A stretch of DNA of 59,809 nt from Bacteroidaceae bacterium (GTDB lineage: Bacteria > Bacteroidota > Bacteroidia > Bacteroidales > Bacteroidaceae): contig JAFZYE010000054.1 of the NCBI GenBank assembly GCA_017616445.1, positions 1 to 59,809 of the forward strand. The letters run 5' to 3'. The notes under the pieces were generated by a model that saw nothing but the letters and a program-made list of their open reading frames with translations, ran no database searches and was not told the origin of the DNA. Below are positions 56,725 through 59,809 of this stretch, piece by piece. Made by a program: the position numbers and the translations under genes. The stretch's first letter is position 1. Each line of letters begins with the position of its first letter.

Positions 56725-59199
56725 TTTTTCTTCCTCTATCGTGAACTCTATTGCATTCTTCACCTTCTCGTCCAGCAGGGCGAATTTCCACACATCCTCC
56801 ACGTTTTCTACGTAGTGGAACGTCACACCCTTCACGTAAATCTCTGGAATCTGCTTGATGTCCTTCTCGTTTTCATGACACAGCATGATGTCTGTGATGC
56901 CTGCACGCTTGGCTGCAAGAATCTTTTCCTTGATACCGCCTACAGGGAGTACCTTACCTCTCAGGGTGATCTCACCTGTCATCGCTACGTTCTTGCGAAC
57001 CTTCCGCTGCGTGAGCGCAGAAGCGATTGAGGTAGCGATGGTGATACCTGCCGATGGTCCGTCTTTCGGAACAGCTCCTTCTGGCACATGTATGTGGATG
57101 TTCCAACAGTCGAATATACGTGGGTCGATGTTGAGTTTCTCTGCGTGAGCCTTGATGTATTCAAGTGCCAAAACCGCTGATTCCTTCATCACGTCACCCA
57201 GATTACCTGTGAGCGTCAGTTTCTGACCCTTGCCTTTGCTGAGGCTGGTTTCGATGAAGAGGATTTCACCTCCTACCGATGTCCAGGCCAGACCCGTCAC
57301 TACTCCAGCGTAGTCGTTACCCTGATACTTGTCACGCGTGAACTCTACAGGTCCCAGCAGGGTTTCGATGTCTTTCTCGCCTATGTTTTTCTTCTGCAAC
57401 TCACCCGTCTTGGCAAATTCCAGTGTGAGCTTGCGCAGCAGTTTGTTCAGTTTCTTGTCGAGTTCGCGTACGCCAGATTCGCGGGTGTAGTTCTCGATGA
57501 TTCTCTCGATAGCAGCAGGTGTCAGCTTGATACCTGTCCCTTCCATTCCGAGCTTGTTCAGCTGCTGGGGAATCAGGTGGCGCTTCGCAATCTCTATCTT
57601 CTCTTCTGTAAGGTATCCGCTCACTTCGATGAGTTCCATACGGTCGAGCAGTGGGGCAGGGATGGTTCCGATGTTGTTGGCTGTAGCGATGAACATCACC
57701 TTCGAGAGGTCGAAGTCGCAATCCAGATAGTTATCGTGGAAGGCGCTGTTCTGTTCTGGGTCGAGCACTTCGAGCAAAGCCGATGATGGGTCACCGTGGA
57801 AGGTGTCCTGTCCCAGTTTGTCGATCTCGTCGAGGATGAATACAGGGTTGCAGCTCTTGGCTTGCTGTATGCCCTTCATGATACGTCCAGGCATCGCACC
57901 CACGTATGTTCTGCGGTGTCCGCGAATCTCTGCCTCTTCGTGCAGACCACCCAGCGACATGCGCACATATTCGCGTTTCATAGCACGAGCGATGCTCTTG
58001 CCCAGCGAAGTCTTACCCACACCTGGAGGACCATACAGACAGATGATTGGACTTTTGAAGTCACCTCGCGTCTTCAGCACAGCCAAGTGTTCGAGGATGC
58101 GTTCCTTCACCTTCTCCATGCCGAAGTGGTCTTGGTTCAGCACCTTCTCAGCATTCTTCAGGTTCAGGTTGTCTTTTGTTGCCTCGTTCCAAGGCAGGCT
58201 GACGAACGTATCGAGATAGTCGTATTGTGTCTGATAGTCCGGCGATTGTGGGTTCATCCTGCGCAGACGGCCGATTTCGCGGTTGAAGAACTCAAGGGTC
58301 TTCTCGCTCCATTTCTTTTTTCTGGCACGTCGTTGCAGCCCTTCGATGTCTGAATCGGAGTCTTCGCCCAACTCCTCTTGTATGTTTTTCATCTCCTGAT
58401 GCAGGAAGAACTCACGTTGTTGACGGCTCAGGTCCTCCTGTGTACGCATCTGAATACTTGCCTTAAGCGACACGAACTGATATTCGCGGTTCAACAGTCC
58501 CAGCAGCATGAATCCACGCTGGGTCATGTTGCTCTCGCGCAGCAAATCGATCTTCTCTTTGTTGCTGACAGGCAGATTGGCGCAGATGAAGTTGATGAGG
58601 AACGTCTTGTTCGAGAGGTTACGCAGGTTGAACGACACGTCGAAGTTGCGGAACTCGCTGCTCTTGTAGAGCTTCTCCGCTACGTCCTTACATGCTTCAA
58701 CTACTGCATTGAACTCTCTGTCGCGGTTGCCAGGAATTACCTCGTCAGCCTTGAAGATATGTCCCACCAGATAGTCACCATTGTCATGCGCCTCTTGCAG
58801 TCCCACACGGCTGAAACCCTGCATCAGGGCTGTGCGGTTGCCGTCAGGCAGTTCCAACACCTTCACCACCTTTGCAATCACACCATACTCAAACAGGTCG
58901 CTACCGTCAGGGTTGTCCACCGAATCATCCTTCTGGCTGAACACACCAATCACCTCGCCCGATTTGCTCACCTCGTTGATCATACGCAGCGAAGAGCGGC
59001 GTCCAATCGTGATGGGGAGCAGGGTGCCTGGAAACAACATCGTGTTTCTAAGTGGCAGGATAGGTATTTCCTTGTCCGGACTGATTTCTGTGTCGAATAT
59101 ATTAGACTTCGTAGCATCAATGTCCGAAATGATGGAGATCGATGCATTACGTGGAGAGTCGTCAAGAAAGCTTAAATCGTCAAAATCAAAATTGTTCAT
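56710..59199 (-). CDS. lon: ATP-dependent Lon protease
   Basis: 829 aa, normal length. The N-terminal substrate-binding region ([20 protein letters not shown]) precedes an AAA+ module with Walker [10 protein letters not shown] (Lys396) and Walker [10 protein letters not shown]. The C-terminal protease domain has the Ser716/Lys757 dyad (DGPSAG and GGIKEK). It degrades damaged and regulatory proteins. It heads the minus-strand cluster, with a likely promoter and a palindrome in its leader. The C-terminal residues EVRS are read from the intergenic repeat. Confidence 0.97.
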   Translation of the reverse strand: MNNFDFDDLSFLDDSPRNASISIISDIDATKSNIFDTEISPDKEIPILPLRNTMLFPGTLLPITIGRRSSLRMINEVSKSGEVIGVFSQKDDSVDNPDGSDLFEYGVIAKVVKVLELPDGNRTALMQGFSRVGLQEAHDNGDYLVGHIFKADEVIPGNRDREFNAVVEACKDVAEKLYKSSEFRNFDVSFNLRNLSNKTFLINFICANLPVSNKEKIDLLRESNMTQRGFMLLGLLNREYQFVSLKASIQMRTQEDLSRQQREFFLHQEMKNIQEELGEDSDSDIEGLQRRARKKKWSEKTLEFFNREIGRLRRMNPQSPDYQTQYDYLDTFVSLPWNEATKDNLNLKNAEKVLNQDHFGMEKVKERILEHLAVLKTRGDFKSPIICLYGPPGVGKTSLGKSIARAMKREYVRMSLGGLHEEAEIRGHRRTYVGAMPGRIMKGIQQAKSCNPVFILDEIDKLGQDTFHGDPSSALLEVLDPEQNSAFHDNYLDCDFDLSKVMFIATANNIGTIPAPLLDRMELIEVSGYLTEEKIEIAKRHLIPQQLNKLGMEGTGIKLTPAAIERIIENYTRESGVRELDKKLNKLLRKLTLEFAKTGELQKKNIGEKDIETLLGPVEFTRDKYQGNDYAGVVTGLAWTSVGGEILFIETSLSKGKGQKLTLTGNLGDVMKESAVLALEYIKAHAEKLNIDPRIFDCWNIHIHVPEGAVPKDGPSAGITIATSIASALTQRKVRKNVAMTGEITLRGKVLPVGGIKEKILAAKRAGITDIMLCHENEKDIKQIPEIYVKGVTFHYVENVEDVWKFALLDEKVKNAIEFTIEEEKEVRS

Positions 59200-59301
59200 C
59201 TATAATCTTCTGTAATCTATTTGTCTATTCGTCTAAAGTCTAACGTCTAGCGTCTAAAGTCTTCCTCCCCCTAAAGGGGGGCGGGGGGTCCTCTATTTGT
59301 C

Positions 59302-59338
59302 TCGTGCGCGCACGAATACGCAACGGACTGCAAAGTTA
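59302..59338 (-). promoter_or_regulatory. lon promoter and 14-bp leader palindrome
   Basis: CAAAGTTA (59331-59338) reads TAACTTTG on the minus strand, giving a -7 box. Just downstream lies the perfect palindrome TCGTGCGCGCACGA (59302-59315), which would be in the first bases of the transcript. It might be an operator or an RNA hairpin controlling lon. Confidence 0.6.
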
Positions 59339-59463
59339 AGCATAATTTTCGACATGACCACCATATCTTTAATATTTTTAAGAAAAAACAAGGTCCAACT
59401 GATAGTTGACAGTTGACAATTGACAGTTGACAATAGGCATTTTAAACAAAAACACCAAAAACA

Positions 59464-59585
59464 CTTTTCTGTAGTTCATGGGTATCACCCATACGTTTTC
59501 AATCCGTCTGCCAAAGACAGTAAGTACACTTCCTTTCTCTGGCCTTCGAATCTAAAACGACCATACGGTCTGAACTACAGAAAAG
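59464..59585. repeat. 122-bp element with 15-bp terminal inverted repeats
   Basis: CTTTTCTGTAGTTCA (59464-59478) and TGAACTACAGAAAAG (59571-59585) are perfect inverted repeats. A second small hairpin, ATGGGT/ACCCAT (59478-59492), lies inside. It could be a miniature mobile element or a structured RNA. Confidence 0.7.
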
Positions 59586-59616
59586 AAAAACAGAAAAAAG
59601 TTGGCGTATTCACTGT

Positions 59617-59638
59617 TAACATGCCGCATGGTGTTTTT
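59617..59638. repeat. 22-bp dispersed repeat, second copy
   Basis: It matches 14551-14572 at 21 of 22 positions, both on the + strand. The shared core is GCCGCATGGTGTTTTT. The two copies lie 45 kb apart, both in gene-free, repeat-rich stretches. Confidence 0.75.
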
Positions 59639-59809
59639 TAGCAGTAGCGGTGTTTTTCTTTTGGTCTGGTTGTTATCCCATCGGGATTGATGGTGCGGAT
59701 GTGAAGCTGAGACTGCGAGCTTGTTCGCATGACCGGATTCGCAGACGTGGCATCAAAGACGACAGTCTTAACCAGAGCAAAAGGGTTTTTCAATGTTTTT
59801 GTTAAAAAT

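Larger units (their letters stand above)
59200..59809. other. Gene-free end of the window with repeats
   Basis: No credible gene. Contents beyond the lon promoter: CTAAAGTCTAACGTCTAG repeats (59228-59262), a GC-rich CCCCCTAAAGGGGGG palindrome (59262-59294), TTGACAG tandem units (59399-59434), a 122-bp inverted-repeat structure (59464-59585) and a 22-bp dispersed repeat (59617-59638). A short open frame at 59420-59641 runs through the repeats and is not convincing. Confidence 0.65.

Noticed and set aside
59420-59641. 73-codon open frame at the window end
   Set aside because: It covers tandem repeats, an inverted-repeat element and a dispersed repeat; no protein-like pattern.

Overview
The window looks like a chromosomal segment of a Bacteroidales bacterium, most likely Prevotella or a close relative. 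Several things point there. Promoters match the Bacteroidota form (TTTG, about 20 bases, then TAnnTTTG, usually TAACTTTGC or TATATTTGC). Genes lack clear Shine-Dalgarno sites. Several secreted proteins end in type IX secretion (T9SS)-like C-terminal motifs. The gene repertoire (Omp28-like proteins, DUF6029, LptD of the Bacteroidota type, PL11/GH51/GH2 polysaccharide enzymes, and a lon-tgt-lptF/G-coaX string) is typical of the order. No rRNA, tRNA, CRISPR array or intact transposase gene was recognised.

Layout. 1-765: 3' part of an AbiEii-type toxin gene. 1108-5215: a Tat locus with a membrane polyferredoxin, a Tat-exported ferredoxin/aldo-keto reductase, tatA and tatC. 5329-13044: housekeeping genes (ABC-F ATPase, M13 lipoprotein peptidase, metA, U32 protein, SH3/zinc-ribbon membrane protein). 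Short GC-rich palindromic repeats have entered two of these coding sequences. 13115-14089: TlpA-like lipoprotein. 14090-15310: a gene-free, repeat-dense stretch with a 265-bp nested palindrome. 15320-15695: a likely structured RNA of about 340 nt with its own consensus promoter and terminator. 15765-29289: an accessory block, strikingly AT-rich up to about 24 kb. It holds zinc-ribbon membrane proteins, a WG-repeat protein, an SH3 lipoprotein, repeat lipoproteins, and a set of thioredoxin-fold secreted proteins (TlpA, Omp28 types) beside a DUF6029 outer-membrane protein. 29290-29978: decayed sequence with gene relics.

30529-42584 (+): an outer-membrane barrel, a class A penicillin-binding protein overlapping kdsB, a small lipoprotein, a PL11 rhamnogalacturonan lyase, an MscS channel, an HD phosphohydrolase and an LptD-like LPS assembly protein. 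42586-47519 (-): a two-gene operon of GH2 beta-galactosidase-like and GH51 arabinofuranosidase enzymes. 47711-59199 (-): lon, tgt, lptF/G, coaX, an outer-membrane protein, a TPR protein, lptC and a PpiD/SurA-like chaperone. These read as an envelope-biogenesis and protein-quality cluster.

Themes. LPS export is represented by kdsB, lptC, lptD and lptF/G, and plant-polysaccharide use by PL11, GH51 and GH2. Extracytoplasmic thiol chemistry is the strongest candidate for an unexplored system: five CXXC thioredoxin-fold proteins lie within 16 kb. A second theme is repeats. Degenerate 8-10-base tandem repeats fill many intergenic gaps and in places supply the stop codons of genes, and GC-rich palindromes have been absorbed into open reading frames.
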